The notes beneath the pieces were generated by a model. It saw nothing but the letters and a program-made list of their open reading frames with translations, did not search any database and had not been told where the DNA came from. From assembly GCA_036971615.1 (NCBI GenBank), contig JAYKKR010000002.1:4073224-4137223 (forward strand): DNA of 64,000 nt. Direction: 5' to 3'. This DNA comes from Amyloporia xantha. Lineage: Eukaryota > Basidiomycota > Agaricomycetes > Polyporales > Adustoporiaceae. The translations under genes and the position numbers were made by a program. Shown piece by piece: positions 10,481 through 20,239 of this stretch (positions are counted from its first letter, which is position 1; the number at the start of each line of letters is the position of its first letter).

Positions 10481-11412
10481 TTTTATTTCTGTGTGGATAC
10501 GGACGTGGGTTATTACTTGTAATGGCATATGTAGCTTGACTAGCTGTGAGTCCAAGACTTACATCGCGGCGGAGTTGGTTAATTCTGCTATAGCTGGCCT
10601 CCAGAAGATAGCAAGATGGACGAACTACAGACCTGGTGACGGCAGGGACTATTGCGACAACTTACTTTTATGTGAATGGCGACAACTGCGGCTCGTGGTG
10701 CTACCGAGTAAGACTGCCAAATATCCATCCTGCTAGCCATGCGGAATCAAGCGGCGCCGGCGTTGTGAGCATGGCGACGATCGACGGAAGTAGAATGCCA
10801 GGTGCCTTGTTGGAACATTCTTCACGTGAAACCTCTACCGCAGTTTCTTCTCGGCGCACAGACGTACCTTCTATGAAACTCTGTGTTATCTGTTAGGCGC
10901 CGAGACAGCCTCAAAGGCAATGCGTCAATATTCGATCATAAATCTGTGTTCTCGTGTGTTACTTGCAGTCAACATCGCACCGCTATCGATTGCAGCCTTT
11001 ACGGGTCGCTCTTAACCTAGGGCTGGGTTAGCTTCCCTGCTGTGGCGAAGCATAGAAGAACGGCACATATTTGACAGATGCGGTACGGCGTTACGTTGTC
11101 ATTGAGCGCCGACCCACAGCACTGGTCATCATTCTTCCTCGTAGGTTTCCGAATGCCATGAGGCTACCGCTTTTGTCAACACTTAGTCGGTGAATTGCGC
11201 ACGTACCTTCATATGGCAATGACAGAATATAGAATCCCGAACAATACAGCCTGCATGACAGGGCATGGTCGACTTCTAATTGAGAATGATGGGCGCACAG
11301 GATCGTGTCCGCAGATACATGAGTCGAGCACAAGGGAGATAGATTCCCCACTTTCCAGATACACCTGCATCTTCTCAGATCGAGCTCTCGTCCGTCCTAT
11401 ACTCAGTGAATT
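10481..11412. promoter_or_regulatory. Shared upstream region of divergent IRG-like genes B and C
   Basis: About 930 bases separate the start codons of the divergent copies B and C, so both promoters must lie here. No domain-bearing frame is seen. No specific operator or TATA element is claimed. Confidence 0.45.
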
Positions 11413-12945
11413 ATGGGTGTCGTCACTTCCATAGCGATTGGTCTCAGTGGACTCGTTGGTACCGTCTATGGGTTGATCAAAGGACTCCAGTCCGACTCTG
11501 AGTCTGGCAACATCGGTCCAAATCCTGTCATGGAAGAGCTGGAAGAGCGGGTGCGACAGGCACAACGTGACGCCGAGGCCTCCGAAGCAGATCGGCAACG
11601 TGCAGAAGAGGAGCGCGAAAGGGCGCAGGAGCAGCAGAGGAGGGCGGAGGATGAGATGGCTAGGGCGGAGGAAGAAGTTAGGAGGGCGGAGGCCGAGAGA
11701 ACGCGAGCAGAGGACGCAAGAAGGCGAGCTGAGGAAGAGGCTAAGCACGCTGCTGAGGAGAGACGCAGAGCGGAGGAAGATGCGAGGCGGGCAGATGAAG
11801 AACGGGCCAGGATGGATCAGGAAAGGCGGGCCGCAGAGGAGGAACGGAGACGGTTCGAGGAGAATGCCAGGATGGCACAGGAGGATAGCATCCGTGCAGA
11901 CGAAGCCAGAAGAAGAGCGGAGGAAGAGGCGCGTCATGCCGAAGACGAGAGAAGAAAAGCCGACGAGGAGAGAAAGCAAGCCGAGGTTGAGAAGAGACAC
12001 GCAGACGAGGCTAAAAGGATCGCAGAAGAGCAGCAAAGGCAGGCAGAGGAGGATAGGAAGAGGAGCGAAGAGGAACGCGCAAAGGCAGACGAGGATGCGA
12101 GGAAGGCGAGGCTTGACCAAGAAAAAGCAGAACAGGCCAAAGCCGCCGCCGACAAGGCTGCGGCAGAAGCACAGGCCGCGTTGGAGGAGGCAGAGCGAGC
12201 TCTGAAGGAGGGTATCAAGCCCGTCATAGTCCCTACGCCGCAAGAGTTTGAAGCGACGAAGAAGCGCCTCCAGTACAAAGAGGGTATCTTTCATTTCGCA
12301 GTCGCCGGCATCTCAGGCAGTGGCAAGTCCTCACTGATCAATGCCTTCCGTGGCCTACGCAACAATTCAAGGACTTCACTCGTGGCGCGCACCGGCATCA
12401 CTGAGACCACAAGTAAGATTGCTCGATTTATTGATCCCAATCGAGCGAACCCATTCGTGTGGTACGACGTTCCAGGGGCCGGCACTCTCGAGATTCCAGA
12501 CTGGGTCTATTTCAACGCACAGGGATTGTATATCTTCGACTGCATCATTGTTGTGACCGACAACCGTTTCACCGACACCGACATCGCGATCCTGAGGAAT
12601 TGCGCACGTTTTAAGATACCCGCCTACATCGTCCGATCAAAGTCGCGACAGCATATCTGGAACGTCTTGAACGATATGCCTTACGAGGAAGGAGAGGACG
12701 ACGATGAAGACGTACGGATGACGAAGGCCCGGGAGAAGTATGTCGCAGAGACGAAGGAGAGCATTTCGAGGAACCTCGAACGCGCCGACCTTCCGCAGCA
12801 GAGGGTCTACATGGTCGACAAGGAGATTCTTGTCGAAGTGGTCTCCAAAGGGAAAGAGTCGAAGGACATGTTGGATGAACTGGTACTGCTGAAAGACTTG
12901 CTCTCTGAAGCTAAGGCCAGGAGAGTGAAGCCGATTCGGAAATAA
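11413..12945 (+). CDS. IRG-type P-loop GTPase, coiled-coil (copy C)
   Basis: Single exon, 510 residues, ATG at 11413. It starts MGVVTS (predicted N-myristoylation) followed by an amphipathic, Gly-rich segment to about residue 30 and the shared GPNPVMEELEERVRQ linker. A coiled coil spans about residues 40-270. The IRG-like G domain has Walker A GISGSGKSS at about 299-307, ARTGITETT, WYDVPGAGT near 349 and VRSKSRQH near 405. The C-terminus carries the family ending (LLSEAKARRVK). It is the only family member on the plus strand. The linker GPNPVMEEL is nearly identical in copies C, D and E, showing recent common origin. Confidence 0.85.
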   Translation: MGVVTSIAIGLSGLVGTVYGLIKGLQSDSESGNIGPNPVMEELEERVRQAQRDAEASEADRQRAEEERERAQEQQRRAEDEMARAEEEVRRAEAERTRAEDARRRAEEEAKHAAEERRRAEEDARRADEERARMDQERRAAEEERRRFEENARMAQEDSIRADEARRRAEEEARHAEDERRKADEERKQAEVEKRHADEAKRIAEEQQRQAEEDRKRSEEERAKADEDARKARLDQEKAEQAKAAADKAAAEAQAALEEAERALKEGIKPVIVPTPQEFEATKKRLQYKEGIFHFAVAGISGSGKSSLINAFRGLRNNSRTSLVARTGITETTSKIARFIDPNRANPFVWYDVPGAGTLEIPDWVYFNAQGLYIFDCIIVVTDNRFTDTDIAILRNCARFKIPAYIVRSKSRQHIWNVLNDMPYEEGEDDDEDVRMTKAREKYVAETKESISRNLERADLPQQRVYMVDKEILVEVVSKGKESKDMLDELVLLKDLLSEAKARRVKPIRK

Positions 12946-13596
12946 TGCTAGTGAGGAGGCTCCACCAGATTCTAGTCCAGCGTGAAATATGTTCGCTTAC
13001 CATCAGCTGTGTTCTTTCGATTACTTGTCCGTACTGCGATAATACCATCTGTGACGTGCGGAAAAGTGGCTTGAAGCAGGAAATGATTTGATACTGCAAT
13101 CCTATCCACATGCTATACTGCGCGAAGCTGGATGCCAACTCATAGCGGACCATTTAATGCAATCCAAAATTAGATATTATTGATGCGGTAGACGGCGACG
13201 GGCCAAGAGTGTTTCGTCATCGACTGCAGTCGAAGTAAGCCTTTAAAAATCGACTACGCTACTGGAGTATGCACTTAAAATCGCTTGATAGATAGGGAAT
13301 TTAAAGCTTGAATAAATATCACTTATATCTTCGTATCCTTCTGAGGCGCGACACATGCAATGAGCCGATCGCGATTATGTAATGCAGGCAGGATCGGTTC
13401 TTTAGAATGTATTGTTTGTGCATATTGTGCAAAGGCTTTGGATGTCGCATGAGCCAAACAAGTCTGTGGCTGAAGCACGAGTGCCCACTGAGTCGCCGTT
13501 TTGCAATTGTGTCTGCTGGGTTTTTACCGCCTCCGGAAAAGGACATAGCTAAGCGACAGAAGATGAATGGATTCATAATATCCATAATGAAATAAG
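12946..13596. other. Intergenic, no gene seen
   Basis: About 650 bases between two convergent 3' ends (IRG-like copy C and the HET gene). AT-rich; no domain-bearing frame or repeat recognised. Confidence 0.55.
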
Positions 13597-15261
13597 CTAG
13601 TCTGGCAGCTGTACAGGTTCATATCTCTGGCTCGCGGTATCAGGGCCACCTACGGCGAAGTCGCGCTCGTCCCAAGTATTAATGAATTGCTCGAAGCAAG
13701 GGCACAGCACAAACTTCGAGCGCCTGTGGAATTTGTCAAGTGCGTGTTCCTCGATCAGCATTGCTCTCATGGAATGTGTCTCCAGGTAACTCGGCGTGCT
13801 GGCCCAGGCATGTGCAAGGGCCAATCCCAAATACACGCCGAAAACGCTAGGGCTGGTTCCTTCTGTATCATGTTCTGTACCTTCGGATTCCCGGGTCTCC
13901 TGCGACTCAGCCACCTTCCACACTGTTCCATCAACCGCCTTCATGAAGACGTGCTTGTGAATACCGCATTGACAGTCTTTCGTCGTCTGACCCATCACTT
14001 CTTCGTTTTTGGTGGGGACCAGACGAACCGCCTTACGCTTTAGATGCAGATATCCTAATTCGTCCATATATCCTCCAATAGGGCCCTCCTTCAACGACCA
14101 GTTGGCGACAAATTCATCTCCGATCACTTCAGTTATCTGCTGCACTCGTCCTCCTACCTCGACCAGGGCATTCCCTTCAACACTTGTCTGCGGTAATTGT
14201 GGAAATGTGGAGAGTAGCCTGTCTGGGGGTAGATAGACGGAAGCGTTGAGCCATGTCGCCTTGCCACCTCTCCATAAAATCTCCTGTGCAAGAGCGATCG
14301 TCGCTCCGATGCGGTCGTCCTTGTGAAAAGCGCGCGGGTTCAGGGTCACGCCAAATAACCCCATAATACTGAACACCATATCGACTGGACGAGAAGATGT
14401 CCTCATCATCCCGCTCCGCCATATGGCGTGCTGGACGGCGTCGGGATCCTTGGCGTCCATGACGCCAAGCAATGCTATGACAGGGCTCTGTGCAGCGCCG
14501 AAGATAGTAGGATTGATTTTGATGCGCCTGTCTCGCTCATCCTCATCTGTGGTGAAGAATGTATCACCGCCCAGGTACGGGAGGAGGAGGTCCATGATAT
14601 CGGCTACCGCGGATCTACCTGGTATCACTTCGTCGAGGTCCCCACTCGTGTACGAGCTGCCAAAAAACCACCCTGATCCCGCTCGCCATGAGAAGAGAAC
14701 CTTCGCGGTATCTGGAGTCGTTGCTTCCTGCAAGGTCCACGCGCGATGGATCCATGCGGTTTCCTCGTCGAGGCCCACAAGACGGCGTATTCCCCCAGGA
14801 AGAATCAAGCAGGGGTCACAGTTCTTGTAGATCTGATACATGCGACTTATCTGCCAGGCCTTGTCGTCGCGGTTGGTCTGCAGGATGCAGAGCCTATCGA
14901 GCCAAATGTAATTGGCTTTCAGTTGGATGGCTGCTGTACAAGCGTGATTCAGGACATCGTCTCGGATGCTTATTCGGTCAGCTTCTTCGGCACCCTTCAC
15001 CACGAACGAACCGTACTCCTCCTCAGCAGCCCAGGCCGGATTCATAGAATTTCCACGCCAGATGTATGAGATAGCAGAATATTGTACAGTCGGCAATTCC
15101 ACGAATTATTTGATGCATAGAAGTCGGTCTCTGGTGAGCAGGACATAGTCGATCAACCGATAACGGCATGGCGTCGCTGCAGATAGGTCAACAGCTGTGT
15201 CTGAGAGCAGTGTCAAGGCTATTTGGTAGATGACATTCGAATTAGCCTCTACAGGTGCCAT
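13597..15261 (-). pseudogene. HET-domain (heterokaryon incompatibility) gene with in-frame stop
   Basis: From the ATG at 15261 one frame runs to 13597 with a single interruption, a TAA at codon 52 (plus-strand tta at 15106-15108). Before it the frame encodes CRYRLIDYVLLTRDRLLCIK, and after it FVELPTVQYSAISYIWRG. Together these form the classic opening of a fungal HET domain (RLID..., YSAISYxW). Further HET hallmarks follow: YIWLDRLCILQ, DKAWQISRMYQIY and AWTLQE. HET proteins trigger cell death on fusion of incompatible fungal individuals. The rest, about 500 codons, is open. The simplest reading is one nonsense change (for example CAA to TAA). The longest downstream frame would start inside the domain at a GTG and lacks its first strands. 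No intron that removes the stop is evident. It is flanked on both sides by IRG-like genes. Confidence 0.82.
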
Positions 15262-15545
15262 CTTGCAGGACAGCGAAAGTATATGGTGAGTTTGTCCTAG
15301 TTATTCAAGGTTCACAGTATGCTGAAATGACACTGTCGGCCAGAGCCGAGGTTCTCAGAGCCACTGCCCCTGTCAACGTAAGGCCTGACTCTTTTTTCCA
15401 GCCCTTACGGCACTCTGCACGCCCGTCTCCATATGATAACTGGTTGTACAGGTTAAGAAGCAAGAAAGTAGTACACGATAAATCAAAGCAAGGTGTCAAA
15501 CGGTAAGTGGTCATCGATACGGACAGAACTCGTTGGACAGGTTGG

Positions 15546-17069
15546 CTACCGACGCCTAGACTTTACTCTTCTTCCACGAGCTTCAGCTAGCAAGTCCTTC
15601 ATAAGGACCCATTCGTCAATGAATTCCTTCGGCTGTCTACCTTTGATGATCTGAACCAGTGTGTCTTTGTCCACCATATACACCCTCTGGTGAGGAAGTT
15701 GAGCACGGTCCAGGTTTCGTGCTACGCTTTCGCGGGTCTCACTGATATAGTGATCGTGTGCCTTCGCGAATCGCTCCTCTTCATCTCCGTCTTCGTCAAA
15801 TGGCATGTCTTCGAGGACATTTTGGATGTGTTGCTTCGATTTTGAGCGTACGATGTATGTCGGGATATTGAAGCGGGCACAGTTGGTGAGGATCGCCTCG
15901 TCTGTCTGTGTAAAGCGATTGTCGGTCAGGACAATGATACAGTCGAAGATATAGAGGCCCTGCGCGTTGAAGTACACCCAGTCTGGAACACTGAGAGTGC
16001 CTGCGCCCGGAATGTCGTACCAAAGGAATGGATTTGCTTGGTTTGGGTCAGCAAATTGAGTGATCTTGCTAGTGGTCTCAACGATGCCGGTGCGAGCGAT
16101 GAGGGAAGTCTTCTCATTGTTGCGTAGACCGCGGAACGCGTTGATCAACGAGGACTTGCCGCTCCCAGATACACCGGCGATGGCGAAATGAAACATTCCT
16201 TCCTTGTATTGAAGACGCTTCTTCGTCGCCTCGATCTCCTCTCTAGTTGGGGTTATTATCGGCCTGACACCCTCCTTCAAAGCCGTTTCGGCCTTCTTCA
16301 GAGCAGTTTGCGCATCAGATGCTGCCTTGTCTGCTATGACTTTGGCCGTCTCCGCCTTCTCCTGCTCTGATCGGGCTGCCCTTGCTTCCTTCTCTGCATT
16401 CATCCGCATATCCTCACTCCGCTTTCTGTCCTCTTCGGCCTTGCTCAAATTTACTTCTGCTGCCCTGTTGGCTCTGTCGGCTTCCCTTCGCTCTTCCTCA
16501 GCCCGCTTTTTTCCCTCCTCAGCCATTCTTTTATCGTTGTCAGCCCGGCATGCAGCAACGTCTGCCCTGCTTCTTGCATCGACCGCCTGTTTTCTCTCCT
16601 CCTCCATCCTTCTTGCGGCTGCCTCAACCCTCCTCAGCGTCTCCTCTGCGGCTCTCCTTTCTCTGTCTGCCCTTACCCTTTCCTCGTCAGCTCTCCTCCT
16701 ATTCTCGTCACCTCTACGCCTATCTTCGTCGGCTTGCCGAGCGTCTTCTTCAGCCCTTCTTCTCGCATCTTCCGCACGTGTCGTGTCTTGTGCAGCTCTT
16801 TGAGCTGCCTCTGCGGCCCTTGCACTGTCCTCCTGCGCTCTTCGTTGTTGCTCTTGTGCTCTTGTGCGTTCCTCCTCTGCCCTTTGCCTCTCTATTCCCG
16901 CGGCTTCTGCTCTACGCTGCTCCTGTCTTGCGCGTTCCACCAGTTCTTCTATCACAGGATTTGGGCCAATGGCGCCCGACGCTGCGTCACCTCGGAGGCC
17001 GTTGATCAATCCGGCGACTGCACCTATCAGTCCTGTGGCTGCAGTGATCACAGATATAACGACACCCAT
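15546..17069 (-). CDS. IRG-type P-loop GTPase, coiled-coil (copy D)
   Basis: Single exon. The start at 17069 gives 507 residues beginning MGVVISVITAATG, matching copy C; an upstream in-frame ATG at 17135 (MGDTGS) also fits a myristoylation pattern, so the start is not certain. The coiled coil covers about residues 45-265. Walker A is GVSGSGKSS near 298, followed by ARTGIVETT, WYDIPGAGT and VRSKSKQH. The C-terminus ends in a basic run (RRVKSRRR). Same strand as copy E and the HET gene. Confidence 0.83.
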   Translation of the reverse strand: MGVVISVITAATGLIGAVAGLINGLRGDAASGAIGPNPVIEELVERARQEQRRAEAAGIERQRAEEERTRAQEQQRRAQEDSARAAEAAQRAAQDTTRAEDARRRAEEDARQADEDRRRGDENRRRADEERVRADRERRAAEETLRRVEAAARRMEEERKQAVDARSRADVAACRADNDKRMAEEGKKRAEEERREADRANRAAEVNLSKAEEDRKRSEDMRMNAEKEARAARSEQEKAETAKVIADKAASDAQTALKKAETALKEGVRPIITPTREEIEATKKRLQYKEGMFHFAIAGVSGSGKSSLINAFRGLRNNEKTSLIARTGIVETTSKITQFADPNQANPFLWYDIPGAGTLSVPDWVYFNAQGLYIFDCIIVLTDNRFTQTDEAILTNCARFNIPTYIVRSKSKQHIQNVLEDMPFDEDGDEEERFAKAHDHYISETRESVARNLDRAQLPHQRVYMVDKDTLVQIIKGRQPKEFIDEWVLMKDLLAEARGRRVKSRRR

Positions 17070-17135
17070 GATCTCGGATTTATGTGTAGTGTAATGTCGC
17101 CCCAAATATCTAGTCTGACTACCAGTATCACCCAC

Positions 17136-17749
17136 ATGTCATTGGTGAGAGCGTTCCTACCCGTCGATTTCAAACAGCCTCACCTGGGTCAAAGCTTACG
17201 CTATCCAAGCAGGGGACGCTGGATGGCAGGAGCCGCAACTTCGAGAACAAAAGAATTTTGAGGGGTTTCTCAGTGGCGGTATTTTGTGTCACATACATTG
17301 CACCGCTCCTGCGGAAGCCAAGATCGATAACACCATGTACGCCGCGTTGTTGAACCTGTTTGGAATGCAGTAAAAGCATGCTGTTCGGAACTCCAGGACG
17401 ATTTTGGCAAGTACAAATCTTCCCGACATTCGTGAGGCCTCAGTACTCGCTTCGCACATGTAATTGGGCTGCGCGCTGTCTTATGGGCGCTGAGAAGATC
17501 GCCTCGTTGTCAAATATATAACGTCTCACCAAAATAAGGTTTCCTCGCGCTGCTTCGACGCATGGTCAGCAGGTCGCAAGCATTGCCTCTGGTATCTACC
17601 CATCTGTGGCAAATGCCGGTCTCTTATCACTTAATTTGTAGTGAATATTCACTAAACGAATCGGTAGGTACAAAACGCAAGTCAACAGGATGGTCGATCG
17701 GAAACGTAAACTGTGAAGCAAACCATGACAGAACCGCAAATCATCAATA
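17136..17749. other. Intergenic, no gene seen
   Basis: About 610 bases upstream of copy D and downstream of copy E; presumably the promoter of copy D. No domain-bearing frame recognised. Confidence 0.5.
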
Positions 17750-19246
17750 TCACTTTTGGACAAACGACTTGACTCGTCTCGCCCGAGCTTCGGAGAGTAA
17801 GTCAGCCACCAGGGCCGATTCGTCGAGCATATCCTTTGGCTCCTTGCCTTTAGCGATAAGCTGAACAAGCGCCTCCTTGTCAATCATGTAGACCCTCTGT
17901 TGTGGCAATTCTGCGCGTTCAAGGTTCTTCGCCACACTTTTCCGCGTCTCCGTGATATATTTCTCGCGCGCCTGTGCCATTCGAGCGTCTTCGTCAACAT
18001 CCTCATCGTCCTCGTAGGGCATATCATTCAAGACGTTCTGAATATGCTGCTTGGACTTGGAGCGGACGATGTACGCAGGTATTTTGAACCGCGCGCAGTT
18101 CCTCAAAATCGCCTCGTCTGTCTGGGTGAAGCGATTGTCGGTCAACACAATGATGCAGTCGAAGACATATAGGCCTTGGGCGTTGAAATACACCCAATCT
18201 GGAATGTCAAGGGTACCGGCGCCGGGGACGTCGTACCATACGAATGGATTTGCCGCGTTGGGATCGGCGAAGCGCGTGATCTTGCTAGTGGTCTCGACAA
18301 CGCCAGTGCGAGCTATCAGTGGAGATTTTGAACTGTTGCGAAGGCCGCGGAAAGCATTGATCAGTGAGGACTTGCCGCTGCCTGAGATACCGGCAATTGC
18401 GAAATGGAAGATGCCCTCTCTGTACTGGAGGCGTTTCTTTGTTGCTTCGAACTCTTCCGGCGTGGGGATGATGACAGGTTTGATGCCCTCCTTCAGAGCT
18501 CGCTCTGCCTCCTCGAGCGCTGTCTGTGCATCTGCAGCGGCCTTGTCAGCAGCGGCTTTGGCTCGCTCTGCCTTCTCCTGTTCCAGTCTGGCTTTTCGCG
18601 CCTCCTCGTCCGCCTTCGCTCGCTCTTCCTCACTTCTCATTCTATCATCCTCCGCCTTCTTCTGTAATTCTTCTGCAGCCCGCTTAGCATCGTCTGCATG
18701 TCTCTTCTCAATCTCTGCCCGGTCCTTCTCTTGTTCGGCCTTCGCCTTGTCATCCAGAGCCCTCCGGGCATCATCCTCTGCTTGGGTCCTCGCGTGATGC
18801 GCCAGGTCCCTCTCAGCTTGGACCCTCTGTGTATTCTCTTCCGCCCGCCTCATGTCTTCTTCTGCGGCTCGCTTTGCGTCGTCAGCTTTCTTCCTCTCTT
18901 CATCCGCTTTCTTTATGAGCTCCTCTGCATTACGCCGCTCCTCCTGTGCCTGCTTAACCCCCTGTTCCATCATCCGCTTTGCCTCTTCTGCCAATGCTCT
19001 TGCTGCTTCGGCGGACGCTAGGGCATCTGCAGCTCTTGCGCTTTGTTCCTCGGCGAATCGCTGTTGGTCCTGCGCTCTCTGGCGATCTCCTTCCGCTCTC
19101 TGTCTTTCCCGCTCTGCTTCCTCTGCATCCCTTTGCGCCTTCTCCATCTGGCGTTGTAAATCTTCCATGACTGGATTGGGACCAATAGCTCCGCGGGCTG
19201 CATCGTCGCGAGCCCCTCCAAACAACCGAGATATGAAGCCCCCCAT
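17750..19246 (-). CDS. IRG-type P-loop GTPase, coiled-coil (copy E)
   Basis: Single exon, 498 residues, ATG at 19246. It starts MGGFISRLFGG (predicted N-myristoylation, Gly2/Ser6) and then the family GPNPVMEDL linker. The coiled coil is about residues 25-260. The G domain has GISGSGKSS near 285, ARTGVVETT, WYDVPGAGT and VRSKSKQH, followed by an acidic EDDEDVDED loop and the helical tail. Closest in its G domain and tail to copy C. The antisense of the coiled coil is open for long stretches but those frames are compositional. Confidence 0.85.
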   Translation of the reverse strand: MGGFISRLFGGARDDAARGAIGPNPVMEDLQRQMEKAQRDAEEAERERQRAEGDRQRAQDQQRFAEEQSARAADALASAEAARALAEEAKRMMEQGVKQAQEERRNAEELIKKADEERKKADDAKRAAEEDMRRAEENTQRVQAERDLAHHARTQAEDDARRALDDKAKAEQEKDRAEIEKRHADDAKRAAEELQKKAEDDRMRSEEERAKADEEARKARLEQEKAERAKAAADKAAADAQTALEEAERALKEGIKPVIIPTPEEFEATKKRLQYREGIFHFAIAGISGSGKSSLINAFRGLRNSSKSPLIARTGVVETTSKITRFADPNAANPFVWYDVPGAGTLDIPDWVYFNAQGLYVFDCIIVLTDNRFTQTDEAILRNCARFKIPAYIVRSKSKQHIQNVLNDMPYEDDEDVDEDARMAQAREKYITETRKSVAKNLERAELPQQRVYMIDKEALVQLIAKGKEPKDMLDESALVADLLSEARARRVKSFVQK

Positions 19247-20239
19247 AGCTCTAGGTGAATGCTAATAAGAGATACGTCGTCGGTCTCCCTTGTAGTGAAT
19301 TCCGTGCTGGATATTCGTCGCCTAGTACAAACAATTGGGCGTGAGCTCTTTAGCCGAGTAGCATTCGCAGATAACTACCTTCGCTTTCGCTCGCACAGAT
19401 TGCGACTCGAAGGGAGTGAAAAGAATGACTCGTGTTAGAATGAGGGAGCCTACTTAAGTTCTGTAGTTCAATATGACTGCGATATCCACTAGATTCGTAG
19501 ATATGCTGCGCATCGTCGAAGCTGACCACGCATTGGCATGCAGGCTGTATTGATCGGCGTCCTTTCGTCTTCCTGCTTCGATACCACCTGTCGGGTCTAG
19601 AACAACACCAGAATATAGTATTCGAGACTCACAGTGGTGTTTACCCTCCGGTGATAGCTTTGATGTCACGTCAGGATCCAGGGATAAGTGCCAAATCCAT
19701 CCTGTGCGGATTGCTCATAACAGTGGTATTCTCACTGCACGGCCCATCCGATTGGGAAACTACCCGAGCTTCGATGAAGGAGAATCGCCGTCAGAGGCGT
19801 GGTTCATGGCAGTTGATTGATTGAGGCATGCACGCATAGTGTGCCTTAGATCCAATTCGGCAATTCTGTTACTTACCTGTAGACAGTGTTACCTGTGTAT
19901 CCGAAGAGCTGGATCGTCCCTACTCCTTGCCTTCGAGAATCTGCCACGGCGCTCAGTGTGATCTGAAACAGGAGGTCGCCATGAGGTGCGGATAATCCTG
20001 ACGGTTGGGACAATCTTTCCTACATCGTTATGTGCACCTCGGCACTCGAGCCACAGAGAGAAAGTAACGCCTCTTGTATAACACGTAGATTCGGGAGATT
20101 CGGGTTATTGTCCAATCTCAATATAGTGATGCATGTGTTATAACCGCAGACACATAACCGCAACGTAGACACAAGGCATCTATTTCGACAGGAATTTCAC
20201 GATAATGACAACCCAACTCTTGTGCCACAGAATTCATAA
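19247..20239. other. Intergenic, no gene seen
   Basis: About 990 bases separating the IRG/HET cluster from the conserved IML1 gene. No domain-bearing frame, repeat or RNA gene was recognised. Confidence 0.5.

Noticed and set aside
11209..12294. 361-codon minus-strand frame opposite IRG-like copy C, and similar frames opposite the other copies
   Set aside because: Antisense of the Arg/Glu/Ala-rich coiled coil; Leu/Ser/Phe-rich composition follows directly from the sense codons and no domain is present.
13597..15102. HET gene starting at 15102
   Set aside because: That codon is GTG and sits inside the HET domain; the natural ATG is at 15261 with the in-frame TAA between.
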